64,000 nt of DNA. It comes from Coleofasciculus sp937127375 (lineage in GTDB: Bacteria > Cyanobacteriota > Cyanobacteriia > Cyanobacteriales > Coleofasciculaceae). The position numbers were made by a program, and so were the translations under genes. This document shows, piece by piece, positions 1-7,935 of the stretch. Every line of letters starts with the position of its first letter. The stretch's first letter is position 1. The stretch is from the NCBI GenBank assembly GCA_040218875.1, contig JAVJQP010000021.1; one strand, given 5' to 3'. The notes under the pieces were generated by a model. That model searched no databases and was not told the DNA's origin. It saw only the letters and a program-made list of their open reading frames with translations.

Positions 1-131
1 GTTGAGGAAATTGGCGAGACTTTCGGTTACCAGTGCTGTAGGCATAAATTGAAATGTTTCCTTACTAAGTTTAGAGGGCGGATATGATAGTGCCTTTCTA
101 GTCAGTTTAACGGATATCACTCCATTTCGGC

Positions 132-473
132 TTAGGAATCGAGCGAACCTTCCCTATCGGTGAGTTCTGTACTCCCACTCCCATTCACTGGACCCAATTG
201 CTGGCGCACATCATCAATCGCTGTATTAAGCTGGGCAATTTTATCTTCTAAACTGCGACGCGCCGCTTCAATGCTCTCCTCGGAGTTGAGTTGAGACTTT
301 TTACCCTTCATGGCTTTCTTCTCCGAGAGGCGGGATTTGAGTAAAGACTGATCGGCATCTTCATCGCTACTATTGCGTTGTCCGGCTAGTATGGCTCCGA
401 TAACGCCACCAACTACTCCCCCTATAGCGATTCCCGCCAGAAGTCCGCCTGTAAAACCATCGCGCTGACTCAT
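132..473 (-). CDS. Small glycine-zipper protein, conserved in cyanobacteria
   Basis: About 113 residues, beginning MSQRDGFTGG. Residues 10-32 form a glycine-rich hydrophobic stretch (GLLAGIAIGGVVGGVIGAIL) that looks like a glycine-zipper membrane segment. The remainder is charged and helical with a likely coiled coil that includes the segment SLEDKIAQLNTAIDDVRQQL. The frame is open for 31 codons further upstream, but I chose the internal ATG at 473 because the protein sequence becomes family-like exactly there and the upstream residues are unlike it. I infer a small membrane-anchored protein of unknown function. Its own promoter probably lies in the AT-richer stretch just upstream. Confidence 0.6.
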   Translation of the reverse strand: MSQRDGFTGGLLAGIAIGGVVGGVIGAILAGQRNSSDEDADQSLLKSRLSEKKAMKGKKSQLNSEESIEAARRSLEDKIAQLNTAIDDVRQQLGPVNGSGSTELTDREGSLDS

Positions 474-554
474 TTTTCCTTTAGTACCCTTGAAATAAAA
501 AACGCAACTGCTTTTCCAGATTAACGGTTGGCTGATGCAGATGCCTACATCTTC

Positions 555-620
555 GTCATTTGTCATTTGTCATTTGTCATTCGTCATTTGTCATTTGTCA
601 TTTGTCATTCGTCATTCGTC
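555..620. repeat. Heptanucleotide tandem array (GTCATTT)n
   Basis: About nine tandem copies of a 7-bp unit, GTCATTT or GTCATTC. This is a typical cyanobacterial short tandemly repeated sequence. The same heptad recurs at 35371-35420. Confidence 0.85.
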
Positions 621-641
621 GCAGAATGCTGGTAATCCTTT

Positions 642-698
642 GGGACGGGTTTAGTTATATCAGGGTGCAAAGCTTCCCGTTAGTGGTAAAACCCGCCC
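642..698. repeat. GGGCGGGTTT hairpin element, copy 1
   Basis: Inverted arms ACGGGTTTAGT and GGTAAAACCCGCCCC are separated by about 35 bp. It belongs to the hairpin family also found at 12700, 14183, 19274, 39993, 41273, 44412 and 58052. Here it abuts the 9-bp array downstream of upp. Confidence 0.6.
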
Positions 699-937
699 CC
701 ATCTCCCCCATCTCCCCTATCTCCGCCATCTCCCCTATCTCCCCTATCTCCCCTATCTCCCCCATCTCCCCTATCTCCCCCATCTCCCCTATCTCCGCCA
801 TCTCCCCTATCTCCCCTATCTCCCCTATCTCCCCTATCTCCGCCATCTCCCCTATCTCCCCTATCTCCCCCATCTCCCCTATCTCCCCCATCTCCCCTAT
901 CTCCCCTATCTCCCCTATCTCCCCCATCTCCCCTATC
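696..937. repeat. 9-bp tandem array (ATCTCCCCT)n
   Basis: About 27 tandem copies of a 9-bp unit, ATCTCCCC[TC], with occasional ATCTCCGCC variants. The array lies directly behind the upp stop codon. Because the unit is a multiple of three it stays open in several frames, encoding only SPISPI or GEIGEM low-complexity strings. I do not regard these as genes. Confidence 0.85.
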
Positions 938-945
938 CCTTGCCA

Positions 946-1596
946 TCATGTGCCAAAGGCGCGATCGCCTGCATCACCTAATCCGGGTACTATAAATCCT
1001 TGCTGGCTTAATTCTTCGTCAATTGTGGCGGTGTAGATGGTTAAAGTGGGATAATTAGCCCCTAACTTTTGCAAGGCGGGTGGAGCCGCAACCACGCTGA
1101 TAATCCGGATAAATCCTGGATCAGCACCTCGCTGGGTCAGTTCTGCGATCGCGGACATCATTGTACCCCCAGTGGCAAGCATGGGTTCGGTAATTAAGAT
1201 ATGTGTACCCGGCTCAAATTGTTGGGGCAATTTATTTAAATAACACTTTGCTTCTAACGTTCCTTCATCGCGCACCATGCCTAGATGGTAAATGGATGCC
1301 AAGGGCAATAAAGTTTGCGCCCCTTCTAATAAGGCTAATCCCGCCCGTAAAATCGGCACGACGACTAAAGGAGTCTCTGGATTCACCATTGTGGCTGGAC
1401 AAGGGGCTAGGGGTGTCTGAACCATTAACTCTTCCGTCGGTAGCCAGTCTCGAATCGCTTCGTAGGTGAGCCAGCGCCCTAACTCCGTCATCGCACTTTT
1501 GAATAGGGGGGAGGGTGTCGCTGCATCACGGGCAACACCAAGCCAGTGCTTGATTAGGGGATGAGGGGGAACATAAACACGTAATTGCGGAGCCAT
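946..1596 (-). CDS. upp: Uracil phosphoribosyltransferase
   Basis: Converts uracil and PRPP to UMP in pyrimidine salvage, in the cytosol. At 216 residues it is the usual family length. The PRPP-binding loop is ITEPMLATGG at residues 135-144 (most bacterial Upp have DPMLATGG). The uracil-binding C-terminal signature GDAGDR is at 207-212, and VVVPILRAGL near 78-87 is also typical. The start ATG at 1596 gives MAPQLRVYVPPHPLIKHWL, the conserved N-terminus. It is transcribed alone, and its stop codon is followed at once by a 9-bp repeat array that takes the place of an ordinary terminator region. Confidence 0.95.
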   Translation of the reverse strand: MAPQLRVYVPPHPLIKHWLGVARDAATPSPLFKSAMTELGRWLTYEAIRDWLPTEELMVQTPLAPCPATMVNPETPLVVVPILRAGLALLEGAQTLLPLASIYHLGMVRDEGTLEAKCYLNKLPQQFEPGTHILITEPMLATGGTMMSAIAELTQRGADPGFIRIISVVAAPPALQKLGANYPTLTIYTATIDEELSQQGFIVPGLGDAGDRAFGT

Positions 1597-2081
1597 AGCG
1601 AATTAATCGATAACGACGAAGGAATACCTAAACTGAATCATGATAATGCTTTTTTTTCCCGACTGCCGAGATGGTATCCGGGCTAAACGCTGCATTTGCC
1701 CGTTTATTGCTAATTGTTTTCATTAGTGTTGACATTAATTTTCAACAAGGATATAGTAGTCCTCAGTGTTCTCCTCTCATTAAGGATTGGTAGGTGGGAC
1801 GGGCAAGCGGTAGCAGCCTGAACCACCCTCTTTTTTTTGGGGGGGTGTGAAAGGGATGAGGGAGCTGGGGGAGATGGGGGAGATGGGAGTTGTAGGGGTT
1901 TGGTCTCCAAACCCCATTTCTTATGTAGGGGGAGATGGGGGAGATGAGGAAGAAAAAATTAAATGAGAGCTTATCCAACCAGTATGACGTAGCACGGTAC
2001 GTCTGGCATGACACATCTGGAAGGGAGAATAGAGAAAAGTTAAACTCGAATTTGTAAAAGACCTCTCTCGTCTGATAATTC
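1597..2081. other. Intergenic region between divergent upp and crtH
   Basis: It should hold promoters for both divergent genes. It contains a poly-T/poly-G stretch near 1830, GGGGGAGAT tandem repeats near 1862-1890 and 1926-1950, and a degenerate copy (1987-2010) of the ACGTAGC...GTACGTCT palindrome seen intact elsewhere. The open frames here are low complexity and not credible genes. Confidence 0.5.
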
Positions 2082-3626
2082 ATGGCTATTGCTTCTCAAT
2101 CTCCTTCGTCAACTAATCACGCTCTGAACGAAACCTCTGTATTTGATGTCATCGTCATTGGTTCTGGTATTGGCGGACTCGTGACAGCGACTCAGCTAGC
2201 CGCTAAGGGTGCCAAGGTGCTGGTACTGGAACGCTATCTGATTCCCGGTGGTAGTGCTGGATACTTTGAACGCGAAGGGTATCGCTTTGATGTTGGCGCG
2301 TCGATGATTTTTGGTTTTGGTACTGAAGGAACCACGAATCTGTTGACCAAAGCCTTAGACGCGGTAAATGTTGGTGTGGAAACAATTCCCGATGAGGTTC
2401 AGATTCACTATCATCTACCCGAAGGCTTAGACCTGAAAGTTCATCGAGACTATGAGAAATTCTTACACAAATTGACAGAACGTTTTCCCCACGAACGCCG
2501 GGGAATTCGGCAATTTTATGATGAATGCTGGAAGGTATTTAATTGCCTCAACGCCATGGATTTGCTGTCTCTAGAAGAACCTCGCTATTTGATGCGGGTG
2601 TTTTTCCAGCATCCTTTAGCTTGTTTAGGATTAGTAAAATATTTGCCCCAGAATGCCGGAGATATTGCCCGTCGCTACATTCATGACCCTCAGTTACTCC
2701 AGTTTATTGATATGGAATGTTACTGTTGGTCAGTCGTACCTGCGGATAAGACACCGATGATTAATGCAGGAATGGTGTTTTCTGACCGCCATTATGGGGG
2801 AATTAATTATCCTAAAGGGGGTGTAGGTGAAATTGCCCAGAAATTAGTTGAAGGATTGGAGAAAGCTGGGGGACAAATTCGCTATTCCGCCAGAGTCAGC
2901 GAAATTTTAACGGAACAGGGTAAAGCTGTAGGTGTGCGGTTAGCCACTGGGGAAGAGTATCGGGCAAAGCGGGTAGTGTCTAATGCAACGCGCTGGGATA
3001 CGTTTGAGAAATTATTGCCCCCAGAACAAATGCCTGCCAGTGAGGAAAAGTGGCAACAACGATATCAGAAATCACCGAGTTTTTTGAGTTTGCATTTAGG
3101 AGTTGAGGAAAAGGTATTCCCGTCCGGAACAGAATGTCACCATATTTTATTGGAAGAATGGGACAAGATGGAGGAGGCTGAGGGGACAATTTTTGTGTCG
3201 ATTCCAACATTACTTGACCCGGAATTAGCCCCGGAAGGCTATCATATCATGCATACTTTTACGCCCAGTTGGATGGAGAATTGGCAGGGATTATCGGTTA
3301 AGGAATATGAAGATAAAAAGGAAGAAGCGGCTGGGCGAATTATTGAACGATTAGAGGCAATTTTTCCGGGTTTAGATGCGGGATTGGATTATATGGAAGT
3401 GGGAACTGCCCGCAGTCATCGACGGTTTTTAGGGCGTGAGGATGGCACCTATGGACCCATTCCGCGCCGCAAGTTAAGGGGGTTATTGGGAATGCCGTTT
3501 AATCGAACAGCGATTCCGGGATTATATTGTGTGGGGGATAGTACGTTTCCGGGACAAGGGTTAAATGCGGTGGCGTTTTCTGGGTTTGCTTGCGCCCATC
3601 GGGTGGCGGTAGATTTGGGTTTGTAA
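2082..3626 (+). CDS. crtH: Prolycopene (carotenoid cis-trans) isomerase
   Basis: Isomerises poly-cis-lycopene to all-trans-lycopene in cyanobacterial carotenoid synthesis. At 514 residues it is typical of CrtH/CrtISO. The N-terminal FAD-binding Rossmann motif is VIVIGSGIGG, with the glycines at 27-32, followed by LERYLIPGGSAG, a phytoene-desaturase-family signature. The C-terminal FAD-contact region reads GLYCVGDSTFPGQGLNAVA. The start ATG at 2082 places the Rossmann fold about 20 residues in, as usual. No partner gene is adjacent. An assignment to the related CrtI desaturase is less likely, because the SFLSLHLGVEE and GMPFNRTAIPGLYCVGDS segments resemble CrtISO. Confidence 0.9.
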   Translation: MAIASQSPSSTNHALNETSVFDVIVIGSGIGGLVTATQLAAKGAKVLVLERYLIPGGSAGYFEREGYRFDVGASMIFGFGTEGTTNLLTKALDAVNVGVETIPDEVQIHYHLPEGLDLKVHRDYEKFLHKLTERFPHERRGIRQFYDECWKVFNCLNAMDLLSLEEPRYLMRVFFQHPLACLGLVKYLPQNAGDIARRYIHDPQLLQFIDMECYCWSVVPADKTPMINAGMVFSDRHYGGINYPKGGVGEIAQKLVEGLEKAGGQIRYSARVSEILTEQGKAVGVRLATGEEYRAKRVVSNATRWDTFEKLLPPEQMPASEEKWQQRYQKSPSFLSLHLGVEEKVFPSGTECHHILLEEWDKMEEAEGTIFVSIPTLLDPELAPEGYHIMHTFTPSWMENWQGLSVKEYEDKKEEAAGRIIERLEAIFPGLDAGLDYMEVGTARSHRRFLGREDGTYGPIPRRKLRGLLGMPFNRTAIPGLYCVGDSTFPGQGLNAVAFSGFACAHRVAVDLGL

Positions 3627-3660
3627 GCTCAGATTTTGCCCCATTTTCCACCATAAAATT

Positions 3661-3692
3661 GTAGGGTGCGTTAGCGAAAGCGTAACGCACCA
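3661..3692. repeat. GGTGCGTTA palindromic repeat, copy 1
   Basis: Palindrome GGTGCGTTAGCGAAAGCGTAACGCACC. A near-identical copy lies at 35544-35574. It sits 35 bp after crtH and could work as its terminator hairpin. Confidence 0.7.
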
Positions 3693-3718
3693 TTACTGAA
3701 CGCTTTGGTAAGTTAAGC

Positions 3719-3836
3719 TGTCATGCATTTAAATTGGGAATGGGTAGCGAGCAAGATGCAAAGCCTGCGGCATGGCTTCGCTAAACGCACTACAAGGATT
3801 TCGCCATTATTGACACTAAAGTTTAAATGCCGAACA
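3719..3836. mobile_element. MITE-like element, family 3 (ends TGTTCGGCATTTAAA), copy 1
   Basis: 118 bp, starting TGTCATGCATTTAAA and ending TTTAAATGCCGAACA, which are inverted ends with a three-base mismatch block. It is nearly identical along its length to 55827-55947, including the internal AGCGAGCAAGATGCAAAGCC segment. It contains no open reading frame. A partial copy lies at 8241-8312. Confidence 0.75.
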
Positions 3837-3922
3837 TTGATTCAAAATCAGCCTTTTTTGTAAAAATTTGATATGTACATCACTTGTCTTTATACAAGTC
3901 AACTCACCCTATTTTAAGCTAA

Positions 3923-3954
3923 GGCGATCGCTCTCTAAGGAAACAGCGATCGCC
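3923..3954. repeat. HIP1-armed hairpin
   Basis: Arms GGCGATCGCT and AGCGATCGCC flank a 12-nt loop, making a perfect 10-bp stem built around two HIP1 octamers. It may be a terminator remnant in the gap after crtH. Confidence 0.45.
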
Positions 3955-4120
3955 CTTTAGGATGCAGTCTGGGAACCCTAGGGGTGCGCTCGATTGACGA
4001 TTTGGTGGTAATCCTCGATCAACCACGGTAGGGGATGTTTGAGAGGGGTGGCTGGCATCGGCGATCGCTCCTTGGGCTGCTAAGATTTAAGCAGGAGATT
4101 TCAGTCAGGGAGAGTTCACC

Positions 4121-4366
4121 ATGAGTTTAGTGATTTCCGATGATCTAGTCAAGGCGAGTGGCTTTTCTGAAAATGAGCTATTGTTGGAAATTGTGCTGAT
4201 GTTGTTTCAGCAAGATAAAATTAGTTTGGGGAAAGCCAGTGAGTTATTGGGATTGCATCGGATGCAGTTTCAAAAACTCATTTCTGAGCGAGGTATTTGC
4301 GTTCATTATGATATTGATGAGTTTCAGGAAGACCTCAAATCTTTAGAGGAAACGGAGTGTTCATGA
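4121..4366 (+). CDS. UPF0175 family antitoxin (module A)
   Basis: 81 residues. The core LLLEIVLMLFQQDKISLGKA, then FQKLISERGICVHYDIDEFQEDL, is the UPF0175 pattern: a small helix-turn-helix-like protein that usually precedes a DUF3368 PIN-like toxin. It is clearly a paralogue of the antitoxin at 8997-9248 (shared ERGICVHYD). Its stop overlaps the toxin ATG (ATGA), the tight coupling expected of toxin-antitoxin pairs. The reading frame is intact although the partner toxin is truncated, so it may now be an orphan antitoxin. Confidence 0.75.
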   Translation: MSLVISDDLVKASGFSENELLLEIVLMLFQQDKISLGKASELLGLHRMQFQKLISERGICVHYDIDEFQEDLKSLEETECS

Positions 4367-4719
4367 TTTTGGTCAGCAACACTTCACCTATTTCCAATTT
4401 GGCGAAGGTCGGGCAACTCAGCCTAATGCCTCAGCTTTATGGTAGAATTTTAATTCCCTGTGCGGTGCATGAGGAATTATTGGATCTTAGGGCGGGGAAT
4501 ACTGTGATTACAGCAGTGCGATCAGCAACTTGGATGGATATTCAATCCGTACAAAATCACAGTTTGGTCAATAATTTAAAAAAGGGTTTAAGTAGTCGGA
4601 CAAAAGTTTTTGGAACTGGGCAAAGTTTTGTGAACGCAACTCTAATTTCCTTTAGGCAAAGGTTCCAATTATTTTGGAATTCTGGGGATAGTACAGTTTA
4701 TTTATGTCCGACTACTTAG
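4363..4719 (+). pseudogene. DUF3368 PIN-like toxin, 3' half replaced by a MITE (module A)
   Basis: Starts at ATG 4363 as MILVSNTSPISNLAKVG, the PIN-domain N-terminus with the first acidic position replaced by Asn (VSNTS here, VSDTS in the 8509 copy). About 75 residues match the paralogue at 8509-9000. The family sequence stops at NNLKKG, exactly where a 130-bp inverted-repeat element begins (4589). The remaining codons come from that element, and the stop TAG lies at its far end. The C-terminal acidic residues needed for a PIN nuclease are missing, so I infer loss of toxicity. Confidence 0.7.
4589..4718. mobile_element. MITE-like element, family 1 (ends TAAGTAGTCGGACA), copy 1
   Basis: 130 bp with inverted ends TAAGTAGTCGGACAAAAG and TTTATGTCCGACTACTTA; 14 bp match exactly. 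TA at both edges is consistent with a TA target duplication. It contains no transposase. It is inserted into the DUF3368 toxin gene. Related copies lie at 11943-12080 and 55066-55182. Confidence 0.75.
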
Positions 4720-4805
4720 CGATCGCTAAACCAAAAAGTTAACCGTAAAATATTGAGTCTCATTTCATTCCATTCCATTCAACCTACGGTAACAGGATGC
4801 AAAAA

Positions 4806-5705
4806 CTAATTCTGACACCAACTACAATTTAGATTACTCCAACACACCTTAGCATTTTCATGAGCTTTTTTTAATGAACCTTGATGTTCCCATTTACCTA
4901 AACTTTTGCGTACTATGTCACAAGGATATATATCGAGTTCCGGAGAAATAACTAAAAATATAATTCCTGCCAGACAATCAATATGTGTTCTGGACATTTC
5001 AAAGCCACTTGTGTCCTTATCTTCTATGATGCGACCACGTAGTTTTTCTTGTTGAAAGATATCTTTTACAATGGGCAGATACTTAGTCTCGAACTCTCTC
5101 TTTTGATTGGTAGATAATTCTAGTTCATTGCATTTTTGCACAGCCATTAGATTAAGTCTATCAGTGTAATTTTTGAAAAAATTAACAATATTTGGAATTT
5201 GCATATAGTTATATTTGCTAATTACAATACCTACCGATGGCGCTCTATGTCTATCCTGAACTTGGTCACACAAATTCAAAAAGCCTTTTAATGATTTATT
5301 AAAGTCACGACGAGTTTTTTCATGTATTTTTTGATTATGCCCATCAAAGCTGACTTGCATATTTGAAATTACATCCAAAGCACTTAACTGACTTGCTTTT
5401 TTCTTTGTAATTAATGTTGCATTTGTTACTATTGATATACCAAGACCTAGGTTTTTAATTTTTGATATCATTTTCATGATATCTTTATGTATGAATGGCT
5501 CGCCTCCACTAATGCAAATTTCAAAAATAGACATTTTTTTTGCTTCTTCAACAATTTCATTAAATATTTCTAGTGAAATCTCAGCAGATTCTAGTGAGCT
5601 TGATTGATTAAAACAGTATTTACAATTTAAAGTACATTTATGAGTAATCTCAATGTCAAGGTGCAAAGGGGCTTGAAAATTGACAGCTTCAAAATTATGT
5701 AACAT
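4806..5705 (-). CDS. Radical SAM enzyme with C-terminal auxiliary-cluster cysteines (candidate peptide maturase)
   Basis: 299 residues. C24-x3-C28-x2-C31 (CTLNCKYC) binds the SAM-cleaving 4Fe-4S cluster, and GGEP at 67-70 is the SAM-contact motif. The C-terminus has C244, C262, C288, C294 and C297, with C-x5-C-x2-C at the very end. This is like the SPASM/twitch region of enzymes that modify ribosomal peptides, though shorter than a full SPASM domain. It lies 106 bp downstream of a 99-residue Trp/Lys-rich protein on the same strand, with a strong hairpin between. The gene is markedly AT-rich compared with its surroundings and lacks HIP1 octamers, suggesting recent transfer. I infer a RiPP maturase that crosslinks the neighbour; the reaction is unknown. 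A regulatory radical SAM protein is the alternative. Confidence 0.75.
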   Translation of the reverse strand: MLHNFEAVNFQAPLHLDIEITHKCTLNCKYCFNQSSSLESAEISLEIFNEIVEEAKKMSIFEICISGGEPFIHKDIMKMISKIKNLGLGISIVTNATLITKKKASQLSALDVISNMQVSFDGHNQKIHEKTRRDFNKSLKGFLNLCDQVQDRHRAPSVGIVISKYNYMQIPNIVNFFKNYTDRLNLMAVQKCNELELSTNQKREFETKYLPIVKDIFQQEKLRGRIIEDKDTSGFEMSRTHIDCLAGIIFLVISPELDIYPCDIVRKSLGKWEHQGSLKKAHENAKVCWSNLNCSWCQN

Positions 5706-5755
5706 TTTAATTTATGCCAATTGAAATAAAACACACTTAATTGATCATGCAATTA

Positions 5756-5798
5756 AATAAATTTTTATGGTATAAGCAAAACACCATAAAAATTTATT
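5756..5798 (-). terminator. Intercistronic hairpin between candidate precursor and radical SAM gene
   Basis: Perfect 16-bp inverted repeat AATAAATTTTTATGGT / ACCATAAAAATTTATT with an 11-nt loop, read in the direction of the minus-strand operon. Such a hairpin can act as a leaky terminator or 3' stabiliser that keeps precursor mRNA above enzyme mRNA; this role is inferred. Confidence 0.6.
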
Positions 5799-5811
5799 TA
5801 TGAATCCTTGT

Positions 5812-6111
5812 TTACTTCTTGTTACCAAGCAGTTTCTTTAAAGATACTTCATTCATAAGCCAAACTACTCCTTCTGGATCTTGTACCACATAAGTATCAT
5901 CCGACTCTTTGCGCCATCTAATGCATGGTTGATTTTCTGAACCATGAAACATATTCCTTTTCCATTTACCACCCCACTTAGACCAACTAGCACCTGATTT
6001 AGGTTCAGAATGATATACGGAAGGTAAAAGTTTTACTGATAGTGATTGAGTCAGGGATGATTGAGTGTTTTCACCTTGGTTGGTATTACTTGATACGAAA
6101 TAATTCTCCAT
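5812..6111 (-). CDS. Candidate RiPP precursor or substrate of the adjacent radical SAM enzyme
   Basis: 99 residues; I do not recognise a family. Residues 1-35 are polar (Ser/Thr/Asn/Gln-rich, leader-like). Residues 42-57 read SWSKWGGKWKRNMFHG, a dense aromatic/basic patch holding W43-S-K45 and W50-K-R52. These are the aromatic-x-Lys/Arg spacing that darobactin- and triceptide-type radical SAM enzymes crosslink. Residues 60-98 look folded (IRWRKESDDTYVVQDPEGVV), so the modified part could be internal rather than C-terminal. The start ATG at 6111 is preceded by a good ribosome site (GGAG). It is upstream of, and co-directional with, the maturase. It could instead be an unrelated small protein. 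Confidence 0.5.
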   Translation of the reverse strand: MENYFVSSNTNQGENTQSSLTQSLSVKLLPSVYHSEPKSGASWSKWGGKWKRNMFHGSENQPCIRWRKESDDTYVVQDPEGVVWLMNEVSLKKLLGNKK

Positions 6112-6261
6112 AGCTATACTCCGTGAAAATCAATATTAACAGTATTAGGAAATCATCAGAATTGCATCTACTATTGTTATTGTTTCACCCTAATTTTTAT
6201 TTGCCAACCCCTTAAAAGTGGCATTTAGGGAAGTATTTCTGAGGGGGGTTAAAGTCAAAAA

Positions 6262-6313
6262 GTGGTAAAATGTACGAATTTGTTGTTAAAAAGGTAAAAA
6301 TGTGGTAAAATGT
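6262..6313. promoter_or_regulatory. Direct repeats GTGGTAAAATGT upstream of the NB-ARC gene
   Basis: Two exact 12-bp copies at 6262-6273 and 6302-6313, 40 bp apart (close to four helical turns), 50-100 bp before the start codon. They may be binding sites or -10-like boxes (TAAAAT). Function is inferred only from position. Confidence 0.35.
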
Positions 6314-6362
6314 GGGGTAAGAGAAAAAATAATAATTTAAATAATAATTTAGTGGAATAGCT

Positions 6363-7742
6363 ATGGGGATTCAGGAAGCGTTGCAGTGGATCGATCGCCT
6401 GCTTTTAACGACTACGGGAAAACACTTAGATACACTGCAACGCGCTATCTTAGAGGGAGCATGGCAAGGTAAAGGATATAAGGAAATCGCTGAAGAATAC
6501 CACTGTACGAGCGATCATGTCAGGAAATCAGCGTCCGACTTATGGAAACTGCTGTCAGAACTGCTAGAAGAAGACGTAAAAAAGAAGAATGTGCGATCGC
6601 TCATCGAAAACCGAATATTCCATTCCTTTAATACTGAAGTTCAAATTGGCTCTCATATCAACCACATAAATAATGTCTGTAGCGATTTATACAACGAGCC
6701 AAAAAACTTAGCCAATCCATCCCCCAGCAATAGCGAATCCGACACCCTACCCCGCCACGATCTCAGCCAAGCCCCCGAATACGATCGCCTCTACAACCGT
6801 CACGACGAACTCACCACCCTAAAACACTGGATACTCAGCGAACACAGCCGCATCATCACCCTCACCGGATTATCAGGAATTGGCAAAACCGCCCTCGCCA
6901 GACAACTCGTCGAACAGATAAAAGACCACTTTACTCACATCCTCTGGTGTAACCATCGCAAATTCCCCAACCTAGAAACCCTGCAAAACCACATCCGCCA
7001 GTTTCTCGCCGCCACCTCCACCCCGAACGCATCACTCCTAGACCATCTGAGACATCACCGCTGCTTGATCGTCTTAGACAACCTGCAAGAGGCTCTAACC
7101 CCCGGTGAATTTGTCGGAACCTACCGTCGAGAGTATCAAGGCTATGGTCAACTCATTCATGAACTCGGGACATTCTCTCACCAAAGTTGTATTCTGCTGC
7201 TGAGTTGGGAACACCCCCTCGAAATCGCCGCCTTAGAAAGCGAAACCCGCCACTGTAAAACCCTTCCCGTTCAGGGGTCTCCTCAACTCGCTACCCAAAT
7301 CCTCCGCGATCGCCAACTCAAAGACCCCAACACCTGGCCAGAACTTACTCAGCTTTATAACAACAATCCCTTGTGGCTAAACCTTACCGCTTCAACAATT
7401 CTCGATTTATTCAACGGTAGTGTTCAGCAATTCCTCTCCTATCCCACTCTCTTTTTAGGAGACTTAGAAGCCGTCCTCAAGCTCCATTACCAACGCCTTG
7501 GGAACGCCGAAAAAACCCTGCTGCACTGGTTAGCCAACCAAGACTCCCCAGTCAACCTGAACCAGAAACCCCCCAATCTCCTCTCAGATCGAGAGTTTCT
7601 CAAAGCCATCCAATCTCTCAAACGACGCAGTTTATTAGAACCCTCATCCAATTTAAGCCTACAGCCCGTCATTCGACAATACATCCGCAGTAACTATTCA
7701 GGTGGGGAAGGCTTGACAAACGAGCCAAGAGCCGTAGCGTAG
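6363..7742 (+). CDS. NB-ARC (STAND) ATPase with N-terminal vMAP-type HTH, probably C-terminally truncated
   Basis: 459 residues. Residues 1-80 (EALQWIDRLLLTTTGKHLDT, then YKEIAEEYHCTSDHVRKSASDLWKLL) match the helix-turn-helix found at the N-terminus of many cyanobacterial STAND proteins. The NB-ARC ATPase follows, with Walker A GLSGIGKT at 169-176 and Walker B LIVLDN at 235-240. The winged-helix region ends near LQPVIRQYIRSN. Relatives normally continue into WD40, TPR or pentapeptide sensor repeats, but here the frame ends in the unrelated tail YSGGEGLTNEPRAVA. This falls where a reversed DUF3368 toxin fragment begins, so I infer a deletion junction near 7700. STAND proteins are signalling or defence switches; without a sensor this copy may be inactive. 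Confidence 0.75.
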   Translation: MGIQEALQWIDRLLLTTTGKHLDTLQRAILEGAWQGKGYKEIAEEYHCTSDHVRKSASDLWKLLSELLEEDVKKKNVRSLIENRIFHSFNTEVQIGSHINHINNVCSDLYNEPKNLANPSPSNSESDTLPRHDLSQAPEYDRLYNRHDELTTLKHWILSEHSRIITLTGLSGIGKTALARQLVEQIKDHFTHILWCNHRKFPNLETLQNHIRQFLAATSTPNASLLDHLRHHRCLIVLDNLQEALTPGEFVGTYRREYQGYGQLIHELGTFSHQSCILLLSWEHPLEIAALESETRHCKTLPVQGSPQLATQILRDRQLKDPNTWPELTQLYNNNPLWLNLTASTILDLFNGSVQQFLSYPTLFLGDLEAVLKLHYQRLGNAEKTLLHWLANQDSPVNLNQKPPNLLSDREFLKAIQSLKRRSLLEPSSNLSLQPVIRQYIRSNYSGGEGLTNEPRAVA

Positions 7743-7935
7743 AATTATGGACTTTAAGCCAAGCCGCTTCAATTCCATTAACAATAGTTTCAGAGTTAGG
7801 AAATCCTGATTCAACGGTTTCCGAGTAAACCGCTTGGCGAATGACTATCTCAGTAAACAGGGATTTTAATATATCTAAGCGGTTAACACTTGCAAAGTTA
7901 ATCAAAGGCGTAGCATTACAAATGATTTTAACCAT
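7700..7935 (-). pseudogene. DUF3368 PIN-like toxin, N-terminal fragment (module B)
   Basis: From ATG 7935 it reads MVKIICNATPLINFASVNRL and continues in family-like sequence to about IEAAWLKVHNS, then runs into the 3' end of the NB-ARC gene. The catalytic C-terminal half is missing. The start overlaps the end of the upstream UPF0175 pseudogene (ATGGTTAA), preserving the operon arrangement. Confidence 0.65.

Noticed and set aside
1..131. Possible end of a plus-strand gene running in from the left edge
   Set aside because: A 29-codon frame ends at about 89, too short and without recognisable sequence.
655..949. Open frames of SPISPI, GEIGEM and DRGDGG type across the 9-bp array after upp
   Set aside because: Produced by a 9-bp tandem repeat that stays open in several frames on both strands; no gene-like composition or ribosome site.
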